A stretch of 64,000 bases of DNA. It comes from Dichotomocladium elegans (lineage: Eukaryota; Mucoromycota; Mucoromycetes; Mucorales; Lichtheimiaceae). Where the stretch lies: positions 930,001 to 994,000 of the forward strand of contig JAIXMN010000003.1 in assembly GCA_025716815.1 (NCBI GenBank). Direction: 5' to 3'. Both the position numbers and the translations under genes were made by a program. The stretch's first letter is position 1. Every line of letters starts with the position of its first letter. The notes below the pieces were generated by a model. It was not told the DNA's origin. It did no database searches and was given only the letters and a program-made list of their open reading frames with translations. This document shows, in pieces, positions 34,618 to 44,432 of this stretch.

Positions 34618-37482
34618 CTACTCGTCCCAACCACTCCAATCGTCTTCGCCCATTTCGTCAGGTAGCATTAACAAAGAGGATTTGCTTTTCTCAGGATGTG
34701 TGTCGGTTGGGTCCGTTTTGCTGGATATCATGGGAAGTGGGGGAATAATCGGATCGTCAGCTGGATCATCCCACCCTTCCATTTCTCCATCGCTGTCGTC
34801 TTTGGGTGCCATGGATAATGATCCGCTGCTACTTCTGCTGATTGTCATATCATCGTGTCTTTTAACGTTTTCTGATAATGGTCGACTTGGTTCCCTCTGC
34901 GTATTCGGATCATCCACTTGATTTTCCACTGTTTCTTTAGGTGCCACTGTACCGCGTGTGTGAGTTTCCATAGGCGCCGGTGCTACCTCTGGGCTTATGA
35001 TGGGTACATATTCGTCATCGTCCCATCCTATCATCTCCTCGTCATCGTCCTTCGGAACCATGGATCTTGAAGAAACCGTTTGAGTAAGAGGCACACCCTT
35101 GCGATCATCCCAGTTCCCGATATCTTTTCCTGTTTCGCTATCAGTTTTCGTCGAAAGTGGGAGCTCTGTGTGCACGATAGGTTCATCATCCCAGCCATCC
35201 ATGTCGTCATCATCGTCTTGTGGAGCCATGGAAAGCGACGACTGTGATTTTGTAATAGTTGATCTCTGATCGACCCGTGACATTGACCGTCCATTATCTT
35301 GTGCATTCCCCAAAGTATCAGGATTCTGGTGCATATTTCCCGGTTGACCAATTTGGATCTCCTTGATGATACTCTCCCGGAGGTCTGTGTATGCGAACAG
35401 TGACCGGATAAGACCAATGAGTTCAGATTTGTCGAACATAAACAGCTCGCCTTGGTGGAATTTGGCGATAATATCTTTGAGATTCAATTCCAGCAGGTCT
35501 TTCAGTAGCCAAAATTTACGCCAGCTAGGTACAAGTGTCATAACAAACGCCTCGTTCGCGCTTTGGTTTGGTCGGTCAAACACATCTATGAGCTTCAGAA
35601 GTCCATTGAGGGCGTGTGCGATCAAACTCGAATCTTCAGCACCGATGTCATTAATGTGTTCGATATCTCCAATCAAACGGGCCATCACGGTGTCCACAAG
35701 GCTACCCATCAACTTCATAAACAGCGTCTCCTCGATGCAGTCCCGGATAGTGGGTGCGGTCGCCTGTATCTGGTCAACCACCTGTTCAATAGCCTCCTCG
35801 CTTTCCTTGGCACGTTGTCTGTTTTCAGCGATTCCGTCGAATCCGCCCGTTTTATCGAGTAATGCGTGTAGCACCTGAGTTCGCTGAGCCAGTACAACCT
35901 CGTACCATGTATTTCCGAGCGTCTCGAGTCGGCTAGCTGCGCTCTCAAGTCGCTCCAAGGCAGCTGTTCCGTCGAGTCGCTGCACGAGGTCGTTCTTGAG
36001 AGCCTTCGCTAGCCAGAAACAGTCATTTCGAAACGTGAGAGCCGCAGCTGGATGTGATAAATAATGACTGCGGTGATAGCACGGTAGGACTGCGCGGTAA
36101 AAGTCAAGAAGGTCAAACACAGTCTCCACCATTTTCTTTGCAGAGAGCGGGTGAGAATTCTGAAGGCTCGATGCCTCCGATGCGATATCGGAAAGGAGGA
36201 GGAACAGAAGTCTCGGCGTCTGTGTGATTTGGTAATGAGCAGCACCAGTTTCAATATCCTCGACATCGTAGAGTCGTCGAAGCATCACGTTGCGCCCCTC
36301 GGTCAGCACTTTTTCACTGCGTTTCGTGGCAAATTGTTCATCAATGCTATCGACATAGTTTGCGAGAATGCCCGGGACTTCCTCTGGCGGGATAAAATTG
36401 TACTCGCCCATACATTTCTGCTCAAACCGATGCACTATGTCGATCATACTGTCAAAGGTTGGTAGATCGCAGGCTGATGTTGGGACCTCCGCCGAAAGTA
36501 CCTTGTCGACAAGCATCTTTGTGAGTTCGGGCATGATGAGATTACCAAACATTAATCGCCTGTTCTTCTCATCATCGCCACCAAAAAAGTAGGTAGAAAA
36601 GAACAACAGCATTTTATCCACTTCATCAATCATTTGGCGGCCCGACATCGGATGGTTGAGATCATTATCGCCAACCGTCAAAGTATGACCGCTCACGTTA
36701 ACATGGCCAGGTCGCTCAAAAAATGGCCTGATCAAGTTCTTGTATAATGATCGCTTGACTGCTGCCATCTGCTCGGGGAGGATTTCGAGACGTTCAAAGC
36801 AGCCGAAGTAGGGCGCGGGTGAGCGAAGAACGTCTAGCGTCGTATGCGCAGCATGGCTAAATTTTATTGCTTGAACAATGCATCCTTCGAGGGCCGCAAC
36901 CAACTTCTCTCTGAGTTTCGTGGAACGGAGACGAACTAGATCAAAGGCTCGCAGTGCAGACCAATCCACACCATCGTCATTTTTATTCAAAGAGAGGTCT
37001 TTGAGGGCCGACTCAAGTTGCAGCAAATGTCGAGTGGATGCTTCAACATCCGCGCAAAGGCTCTGTTCGCAAGCGTCTGCTATATCAACCAGCCGTTGGA
37101 TTTTCTTTAAAGCTTCTATTTCATTCTTGTTGTTCGTGGCGCTGATCAGAGCATCCTGGTGATGTTGAAGCGCGTCGCGAACCGTAGCTGTCGTATTGCT
37201 TGCTACGCTCTCCATTGACGATTCGCATTGTTTCGCTAGATCAACCAGATGGCGATGAAGTTGATAACTCTGGGCATAGGAATCGATGAATGTGTCTAGA
37301 TTGTCTCGTACAGTCTGAAGAAGTTGATGGCGAAGCACATTGCTGGAGTTTTCGAGTCCCTGCAGCACCGAAGCGAGCGTGTCAGCGTCGTAGTTAGCAT
37401 CTCGAAGAATGGCACTATGTTTCGGGTCCTCTTCGAGTATTGTTGACACGAAAGCATTCTCAACAGCTTGTGCAGATGGCAT
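34618..37482 (-). CDS. ZW10/Dsl1-like vesicle-tethering protein
   Basis: Large single-exon protein of 954 residues. The first 700 residues are helical, with heptad-like stretches (LRHQLLQTVRDNLDTFIDSY, HRHLVDLAKQCESSMESV), and fit the CATCHR-type tether fold of the ZW10/Dsl1 family, which ties Golgi-derived COPI vesicles to the ER. The last 230 residues are acidic and carry repeated Trp motifs: DMDGWDDEP, IGNWDDRKG, EMIGWDDDEY, EMEGWDDPAD and DDWSGWDE. In yeast Dsl1, acidic Trp motifs bind coatomer, which supports the assignment. ATG at 37482 (MPSAQAVENAF) is preferred to 37530. The family call rests on helical pattern and tail rather than a catalytic motif, so another tether (such as a COG or RINT1 relative) remains possible. 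Confidence 0.65.
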   Translation of the reverse strand: MPSAQAVENAFVSTILEEDPKHSAILRDANYDADTLASVLQGLENSSNVLRHQLLQTVRDNLDTFIDSYAQSYQLHRHLVDLAKQCESSMESVASNTTATVRDALQHHQDALISATNNKNEIEALKKIQRLVDIADACEQSLCADVEASTRHLLQLESALKDLSLNKNDDGVDWSALRAFDLVRLRSTKLREKLVAALEGCIVQAIKFSHAAHTTLDVLRSPAPYFGCFERLEILPEQMAAVKRSLYKNLIRPFFERPGHVNVSGHTLTVGDNDLNHPMSGRQMIDEVDKMLLFFSTYFFGGDDEKNRRLMFGNLIMPELTKMLVDKVLSAEVPTSACDLPTFDSMIDIVHRFEQKCMGEYNFIPPEEVPGILANYVDSIDEQFATKRSEKVLTEGRNVMLRRLYDVEDIETGAAHYQITQTPRLLFLLLSDIASEASSLQNSHPLSAKKMVETVFDLLDFYRAVLPCYHRSHYLSHPAAALTFRNDCFWLAKALKNDLVQRLDGTAALERLESAASRLETLGNTWYEVVLAQRTQVLHALLDKTGGFDGIAENRQRAKESEEAIEQVVDQIQATAPTIRDCIEETLFMKLMGSLVDTVMARLIGDIEHINDIGAEDSSLIAHALNGLLKLIDVFDRPNQSANEAFVMTLVPSWRKFWLLKDLLELNLKDIIAKFHQGELFMFDKSELIGLIRSLFAYTDLRESIIKEIQIGQPGNMHQNPDTLGNAQDNGRSMSRVDQRSTITKSQSSLSMAPQDDDDDMDGWDDEPIVHTELPLSTKTDSETGKDIGNWDDRKGVPLTQTVSSRSMVPKDDDEEMIGWDDDEYVPIISPEVAPAPMETHTRGTVAPKETVENQVDDPNTQREPSRPLSENVKRHDDMTISRSSSGSLSMAPKDDSDGEMEGWDDPADDPIIPPLPMISSKTDPTDTHPEKSKSSLLMLPDEMGEDDWSGWDE

Positions 37483-37844
37483 TATCAACAGACGAAAATA
37501 AAAGCAAAAAGCAAGCCTGTAACGTGGCATGCAATATCATTCTATTCAATTCTCCCAGTCACGGCGCATTCGTATGGATGAATGCATAACCTATCCAATA
37601 CCCTATATGCATTTTTCTGGAGCAGATGTGTGTATGACCAAAAATATACGACTGTATAGGACAGTAATAGGAATACCATACGTATTGCATGTGTATCAGT
37701 CAATCAAAAGTCAAAAATACTAAGCAATACAATAGAGGCGGCATTATATGCGGAATAAGGCGTCGGCCGGGAACGGTTTTCGTCGACGGTAATATTACAG
37801 AAGGGAGGCATAAATGAGGGAGAGGAGCAGCAGCAGCAGCTTTG

Positions 37845-38538
37845 TTAGACATCCATGGTTACTCGCGCGTTGGCACCAATTGCTTCAATGGCGGATACGA
37901 ATGCTTTGCCGTTCATTGATTGTTGTGAGTAGAGGTTGTAGAATGGATTGCACACCTGTGATAGATATGCAGCGTGGATCTTCTTGAAAATCTTGGGAGG
38001 ACGATCAATACAAGAAGACAAATAGGCTTTTAAGCTCTGACTTACAGCTTTCATTTCTGCATCCCGAATAAGACCATCGGTGACTGACACCACGACCACA
38101 AATTTGACCCGTGTGTTAGTAATATATCCATAGCTGCACCTTCATTAGTCGATTCAATTCCATATAATAAAGTCTCTTGTCTGCTGTTATTTACACTGCA
38201 AGGTCTTCCATCGCATACAAAAGGCCAAGATACGAGTCGAGATTCTTGGTCCCAGTAGCAACTGTGCCGATGGCCAAGAACAGGGGATTTGTTAGCCTAC
38301 GTCTGCCTCGTAAAGAGTTCATGTGTCTTCTGATTCACCTCGTTCTTCAATGACATCAATTGACGTGTGCGCAATATAATGGTATTTCAGGTCAGGATGG
38401 CTCGTGCTGAAGTTCTTAATGAACAAGGGATTATTCTGGTCATAACCTTAGTTTTTGTCGACTTCTTTGGGCTAGATGTTCTGCAGGCCGTACCTGTTTG
38501 CCAATTAAAGCAATGCAATTTATTTCGCAGGTACTCAT
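37845..38538 (-). CDS. TRAPPC2L/Tca17-like TRAPP complex subunit
   Basis: Sedlin-family subunit of the TRAPP complex, a Rab activator in Golgi traffic. Five exons: 38538-38494, 38435-38339, 38261-38195, 38133-38046 and 37991-37845, giving 147 residues, the normal size. Diagnostic blocks are CIALIGKQNNPLFIKNF, DLKYHYIAHTSIDVIEER, SYLGLLYAMEDLAVYGY and KKIHAAYLSQVCNPFY. The last intron is a multiple of three and open, so retention would insert residues without stopping translation; the spliced form fits the family better. The gene lies just downstream of the ZW10/Dsl1-like gene on the same strand and is divergent from the phosphatase. Confidence 0.9.
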
Positions 38539-38779
38539 GGTAGCTTTGTAAAGAGGAAAAGACGCATACACAAAGAGCAAGTGGGTTGGGTGACCTGCCG
38601 CGCGCGGGGTTGCCCAGCATGGTAAGATTCGATACTTTCTGGCAGCTGTGGGTGCGTATTAGGTTTTTGCGACCTAAAACTCCCTTTTATTTTCTCGTTA
38701 GTTTTGCTTGTTTCTCGCACACATTGTATTTTCTTTCTTTTCCTTATTCTTTCCCTGTCGTATACATCAAGTAGACATC

Positions 38780-40337
38780 ATGGATGTAGACGCTTGTCTC
38801 GAATCCATCAAGGCATGCAAATACCTTGCAGAGAACGACATGCGCCAGTTATGCAACAAGGCAAGAAAGAACCATGTGGGGGGTATAGGACGGGAAAAAG
38901 AAGGAATGCCGATTTGAACAAGCAATTCGTTTCTTTCTCCTGCTTAGCTCAAAGAAATTCTCGCCGAAGAATCAACGGTGGTGCCTGTACGGGCGCCAGT
39001 GACCCTCTGCGGCGATATTCATGGGCAATTCTACGACTTACTGAAACTTTTTGAAGTGGGAGGTGACCTACCCGAGACGTCGTACATTTTCATGGTATGA
39101 TACCAAAGCGTGCTTCGTGGATAACTGTATGCGTGGATGCAAAAGAGAATAACAAGCGATGGTTTTTTTTCTGTCTTCTTTATACTCATTCGCTGCTGTA
39201 GGGCGACTTTGTGGATAGAGGGCGTTATTCACTCGAGACTTTAACTCTCCTGCTTTTACTCAAAGTCAAGTAAGTGAAACACGTTGAGGAATACACGATA
39301 ATAGATCATATGAAGAGATGAGACGACGCGGCGCTAGTTAACCATGAATACCAGATATCCAGATCGAATTACCTTGACGCGAGGCAATCATGAGAGTCGG
39401 AATGTCACACGGGTTTATGGGTTTTATGGTAAGGTCCAAAGAAGAAAAAGTCATCAATCAAAATGATACGCACGTGCAACAGTGATCCTCAGTATGGTGA
39501 ATTAGACGAATGTCTTGCCAAGTATCAGAGCTCCAAAGTTTGGGAGTGGTGCTGTACGGTATTTGATTACTTGCCTTTGGCTGCTGTGCGTGATCCTTTT
39601 TCCTGGTGTCAATGCCGATGGACGGACTGACGCCCGTGTTTTACGTACAGCTAGTAGACGGTAATATTTTCTGCGTTCATGGCGGACTTTCGCCTGAATT
39701 ACCATCAATTGATTCTATCCGGCAAGTGATCAGCACAATAGGGTATATGGGCCTTGTCACGCACACTAATATCTGGAATATAGAACACTGTTTCGCATGC
39801 AAGAACTTCCACAAACAGGTGGTACATGCGGTAAGCCTTTCAGAAACAGAAGATTACCCGATACAGGAGTGATAGAAGAAGGGAGTTTGACATAATTACT
39901 GCTATAGATCTACTATGGTCTGACCCTGAATCTCAAGTCGACTCATGGGCGATCAGTCCGAGAGGAGGCGGGTTTCTCTTTGGCCATTTGCCGACCAACG
40001 CAGTAAGCGAATTTCACACATCTCTTTCATTTTCCTCTATGATATAGACTGTTCTCTTTTGTAGTTCTGTCACAACAATGGTGTTGGAATGATTGTTCGG
40101 AGCCATCAGCTTGTAGACGAAGGCTATAATTATCCTTTTGTTGACAAGAACTTAGTGACATTATGGTCGGCTCCTAACTACTGTTATCGATGTGGCAACA
40201 AAGCAGCGATTTTAAAGGTGCCTGACGATCGAGAAAACATAATAGAGAGTGACTACCGGATATTCCTGGAAAACGACGTCCAATCCTTTGATAATGATCC
40301 AGTACAGAGTGGTCCAGGCAATCAGTACTTTTTGTAA
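38780..40337 (+). CDS. PP2A-like Ser/Thr protein phosphatase catalytic subunit (PP4/PP6 group)
   Basis: Metal-dependent phosphoprotein phosphatase of the PP2A branch. Nine exons: 38780-38860, 38948-39094, 39202-39269, 39355-39428, 39506-39585, 39651-39721, 39784-39830, 39908-40002 and 40065-40337, giving 311 residues. The signature motifs [16 protein letters not shown] and RGNHESR are intact, and the C-terminus ends NQYFL, the methylatable tail. GDFVDRG (not GDYVDRG) and [13 protein letters not shown] point to the PP4/PP6/Ppg1 side rather than PP2A itself. Two introns appear to begin with GC: after 38860 (AAG|GCAAGA) and after 39721 (CG|GCAAGT). In both cases GC splicing restores family-conserved spacing and frame. 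TRGNHE has Thr where the family usually has a hydrophobic residue. Substrates are unknown. Confidence 0.92.
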
Positions 40338-42030
40338 AACAGCACGCGTAAACGCACTCTTTCTTGAACCCAATATTCACTTATCCTATGTCGTATTCGC
40401 ACATTTATACACCAATATACCGTGTTTCTATCAAGCTATTCAATGCTTGCGAGTTGTTTTCAGTATAATCCGATGTCATAGTAAATAACCCTATCAAGTA
40501 CCGGACAGGATGTGATTAAACAGCTGCACGCGATATTGCGGTAATCATCCAATCCCACCACCCAAACCAGCCTTGGGCTGCTCGATGATCAATAGGGATG
40601 TTAAGGTCGAAAGAGTCACTCGGTTACGTACACATGACCGCGCCCGTCACTGCTCTTTTGCATACGTATTTCCCCCGACCAAACTGCACAGACCTCTGTC
40701 AGCGTGCAAACAGGCCCTATCCATAGTTCATGTTGATCATGACAACGAAGTGGTTATCTTGTGTCATAGCAGTCTCACATATTATAGTACAACCTGGTTA
40801 ACAGACACATTCTGAATGATGCCTAGTTTTCCCTGACGTTCCTCAGGGGTTGTTTCAATTCAGAGGGGAATGTAGCAGTAGCAATAATAACAATTCACCA
40901 TTGACCAACAACAAACACACTACGTGCAAAGACCACGATCACGATAACGACCGCAATTCTGGCGATGATATTACATACCACATCCACTTCCTCATTACGA
41001 CGATCCAGTGTATCTACCACTACCCCGCTACTATGCTTGCCGGCTATGAAAATATGCGTCCTTGTTAGACACATCTCAGATTTAGGTGTGGAATCAAAGA
41101 AACTCCCGGTGAAAGAAATCCTCAGGCTCACGACAGATGTTCCTCTGATATAGATACAAAAGACGGACTTTAACTGAAGCAGAGTCGCCAACGGTGTCTC
41201 CAATAAATCAACACCTTTTGAAGACTATCAGAGATATCTTCATCATGAACATTGACGTGTAAATATCCTCATTGCTGATTCTAGATTGACCAATCTTATC
41301 CCGTATCCAAGGTTATGGAAGATGTGGAAGGATACCGAACCCCGCAGTTGGGCCGCGATTTGATTTGCCTTGCGGGAGGGCCCTTCATTTTTTGCGTCGT
41401 TGCTTCCGTCGGCGGTTTCTGCCGTTGTTCCGCGCTCCTCATGCTTTCGCTCCCCTCGTCGCTGCGGGGTTTATTTGTCGCCCGCTGGCCGAATTGGCAA
41501 GCTTCTGCCGTTGCTCTCTCTCCCGCCCCCGCCCCCAATCCCTTCGTGCTGGTTATTGCCAACACACATCTGGATAGCACCTTGGACGTGGGTGTAAGTT
41601 AAAGAATACCGGGAAGAATTAATACTTTATTTTCGAAAACGAATTTCGCAAAGGGAGGAAGATTATGACGCATATATAAAATTAGTTGCAGAAGAAAGCC
41701 GTGACGTTCCCGTTAGTCAACAGCAAATATCTGCCCTTCTTACCCTTCAACTTGCTCTGAAGGTAGCTAGGTGTACCATTGCGGTAACAATGGCGGAACA
41801 GGGAGCAAAGGAAGGATCCGGAGCTGTTGAGCATCAATGGCGGAAGGGTTGGAAGAAGGAACGAGGATGGACGACGACGGACCAACGGCAACATCAGTGG
41901 CAGAAGCATCAGGGAAAGCAAACGAACAAAAGCATCTCGTCGAAGCCACGGTCCCACCTAGAGCCCATATCCTCTCCTCTCGAGGCACTTGAGTAAGGCT
42001 GACATCGTTACCTACAGAGGGTCTGGAATA
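40338..42030. other. Gene-free stretch at the start of the desert
   Basis: About 1.7 kb with no supported gene. Open frames at 40895-41203 (-), 41315-41602 (+) and 41790-41996 (+) are short, overlap one another and have no recognisable product. A GC-rich, pyrimidine-rich patch at about 41350-41560 stands out from its AT-rich surroundings. Mobile-element debris is possible but not shown. Confidence 0.45.
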
Positions 42031-42960
42031 TTAGAAGATTGCAGAATGGAGCAAGTCGGTATGGCAGGGTGACCTATTGCCTTTTACTTTGCTCTTGACA
42101 ACTGACCAGAACCGCTCAATCGGATTGAGTTGGGACGAGTATGGTGGAAGATAAACACATCGATATCCTGAACTTATGGATAGGTGCATTATCTATTACC
42201 AAATAATGGCTTTTCATATTATTCATCTCGTCCACCGTAGCCTTAAAGGAAGCTTATATAATGGCCACTTACAGTTCCTCCGCTCGTGACTTCAGACTGA
42301 CATGCCCCCTTTCTTTTCTTGATTGGTGGCCGTGGGAGTCTCAAGCTACATTTAATGATCCCTAATGCTGAGGCTGCTCCCAAGATTGTGGTTGCCTTTG
42401 CTCTTGTCTTTGGTATTGTGACCACTACAGAAGTACATTTCTTGAACCATCCCATGCTGTGTTTCATGTTAATATAGAATCCAGACTCATTAAAAAGCGC
42501 AATTTTTCTAAAATCAATGTCGGCCCTGTCCCATCTGTACACCCAGCCTAGATTCTCTTGGATCTTCGCAGCATCATTCCTGTTTAAAGCCTGAAACTGA
42601 GCCATTTTTAATGACAAGTTGCATGCGTTTTTCATAAATTGATGGTGCGTCGTTTTAGATACTTTGAGACCTCTCATCTTTGAGGCAGTTGCTCCATCCG
42701 CTCCTCTAGGGCAATGGATGGATTCTCATCAACACATTATAAAATAACGCTCTCATGCGCTTCATTGAGAATGCGTGAACGACCCTTCGCGTTAGGTTTT
42801 TTAAAGATGCTCTCGGGGTCCTTTTCGCACTGTAATACCCATCGCTGGGCTGAACGAACATGTATTCCTAGCTGCTTTGCCGTAGCTGATGCACTCGAAA
42901 CCTTCTCAAACATCCGTTTGAAAAACTTGACCTTGTTTTGGCCAGTGTACGCTGTGTTAC
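42031..42960 (-). pseudogene. Decayed DDE-type transposase (Tc1/mariner-IS630 group)
   Basis: Remains of a transposase read on the minus strand in several frames. A helix-turn-helix part at about 42960-42790 shows VKFFKRMFEKVSSASATAKQ followed by LGIHVRSAQRW. The catalytic part at 42677-42243 shows IALFNESGFYINMKHSMGW, where the family has Asp-Glu before Ser/Ala, so the first catalytic Asp is Asn. After GHYISFL a frameshift intervenes, then VIDNAPIHKF (second Asp), a deletion, and CVYLPPYSSQLNPIERFW (third acidic residue), ending in a stop near 42031. The combination of frameshift, internal deletion and lost catalytic residue means it is dead. No terminal inverted repeats were identified. It lies at the edge of the gene desert. 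Confidence 0.8.
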
Positions 42961-44359
42961 CGCGTATGATTCCTGCTTATTCCATCCGAATGTCTGCATC
43001 CTTTCGCTTGGGAATGTGCGTAGCAAGAATATCAGAGTTAAATTTGCAAGGCGTGCTACGCAGATTTTCAGCGTGAAAATATATGGATTGCAGAGAGCAG
43101 ATTTTCCTCATCAACGGCATGACCATGCTCAACTCAGACTGTAAAAATGTATAGAAGAGAAAGCGAAATCTTTCCATGGATACATACGACATTCGATTTG
43201 TCATCATGTATAAAGATTTCTGGCCTACATGCAATTTTATTTTTTGCGAACTTGCGACTTCAGACCTGGCAGGGTGCAACTTTGGTTTTGGAAATCGTGC
43301 ATGCTTTGTTATATGGTGAAATGGGAAAAGAGAAAAAAGGTAGGTAGTGCATTTGCAGGAGAATGTCGCAGTAAAAGATCATTATGTTCCCTTCATCCTA
43401 TTGGGTCTTTTCATCAAAGATGCAACCGTTTGCTACCAATATAGTGAACTCCTTCATGGTATTTAATATAGTTTATTCTTTCCTTTTATAGTTCCTATTC
43501 TTATATATTCTTAGACAAAGTAGTAGTATAAATACCACTTCTTCGCAGAATAAAGGAGCGCCAAGCGCTGTCTTCCTATATTCTTTATTACTGCCCGTCA
43601 TGACTACTTGCTAAGGTCCATCCGCCAAGAGAAGCCGACATGTCGTAGCACAGATTGCCTAATCAATGACCACTGCCCTTTATTTTATCTCGTTTTACTC
43701 GCTGCTTCATCAATTTACAAACGGGCATAGTTTTCTTTTTGTAAACACTATCGTCTGTCCGTGTTCTTTTGTCTCTCTCTCTTCCTCAGTAATATTATTA
43801 GATAACAGAACGATATAAATATTCAAGCAGTTCTGTATGATAAACATCACCTATTCATTACCCTCTTGTTCTATTGTTACGCGTAAATCATTGTTATTGG
43901 CTATAGCACAACCATCAAAATATATGCACGACAGGCTAACCAGATCTGTCGTGATCCAGGTCCTTCTGATCACACAGTGCAATTAATTTTGTCGCTCCCT
44001 TGCAAATATAATGCTGCCATGACCAAAAAATGGGATTTTCGAGAGCGTACACTCCTAACACCACAATGCCCCTTTTAACTGCACTTATTAATTTTTTGTC
44101 CCGTAATTATCTCTACATATTTCTCCAACCCCTATACTATATCCAGTATCAACACCCTTGTAATTGTGATAATAAAAGGTTACCGAACTAAGTACCTATC
44201 ACATATTTGCCTTCTTTTACGGCGTTGCTCTGGCCAAGGTCTTTCCACCAAAACAGACGACATACCCAGTCACGTGATCCCCAACAACCCAGCAACAAAA
44301 AGTAACCAAACCGCCCGGCCAATGGTTTAGCTGGGAAGCAGCTTATGTTAAAGCATGTG
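42961..44359. other. Gene-free AT-rich stretch
   Basis: About 1.4 kb between the transposase remains and the tRNA. The first few hundred bases may be the 5' flank of the dead transposon (frame at 42977-43279 on the minus strand). The rest is AT-rich with no supported feature. Confidence 0.45.
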
Positions 44360-44432
44360 AGCCCTACGTGGGGGTCGAACCCACAACCTTGAGATTAAGA
44401 GTCTCACGCTCTACCGATTGAGCTAGCAAGGC
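44360..44432 (-). tRNA. tRNA-Lys (anticodon CUU)
   Basis: Reading the minus strand from 44432, a 73-nt cloverleaf forms: acceptor strand GCCTTGC pairs with GTAGGGC (with G-U pairs), D arm around TAGCTCAATCGGTAGAGC, anticodon stem TGAGA/TCTCA around loop CTCTTAA (anticodon CTT), and T arm GTGGGTTCGACCCCCAC. No intron is present and CCA is not encoded, as expected for a nuclear fungal tRNA. It is the only confidently functional element between 40.4 and 53.8 kb. Confidence 0.95.

Noticed and set aside
41315..41602. 95-codon plus-strand open frame in the GC-rich patch
   Set aside because: Open in several frames on both strands because of base composition; no similarity or splice context.
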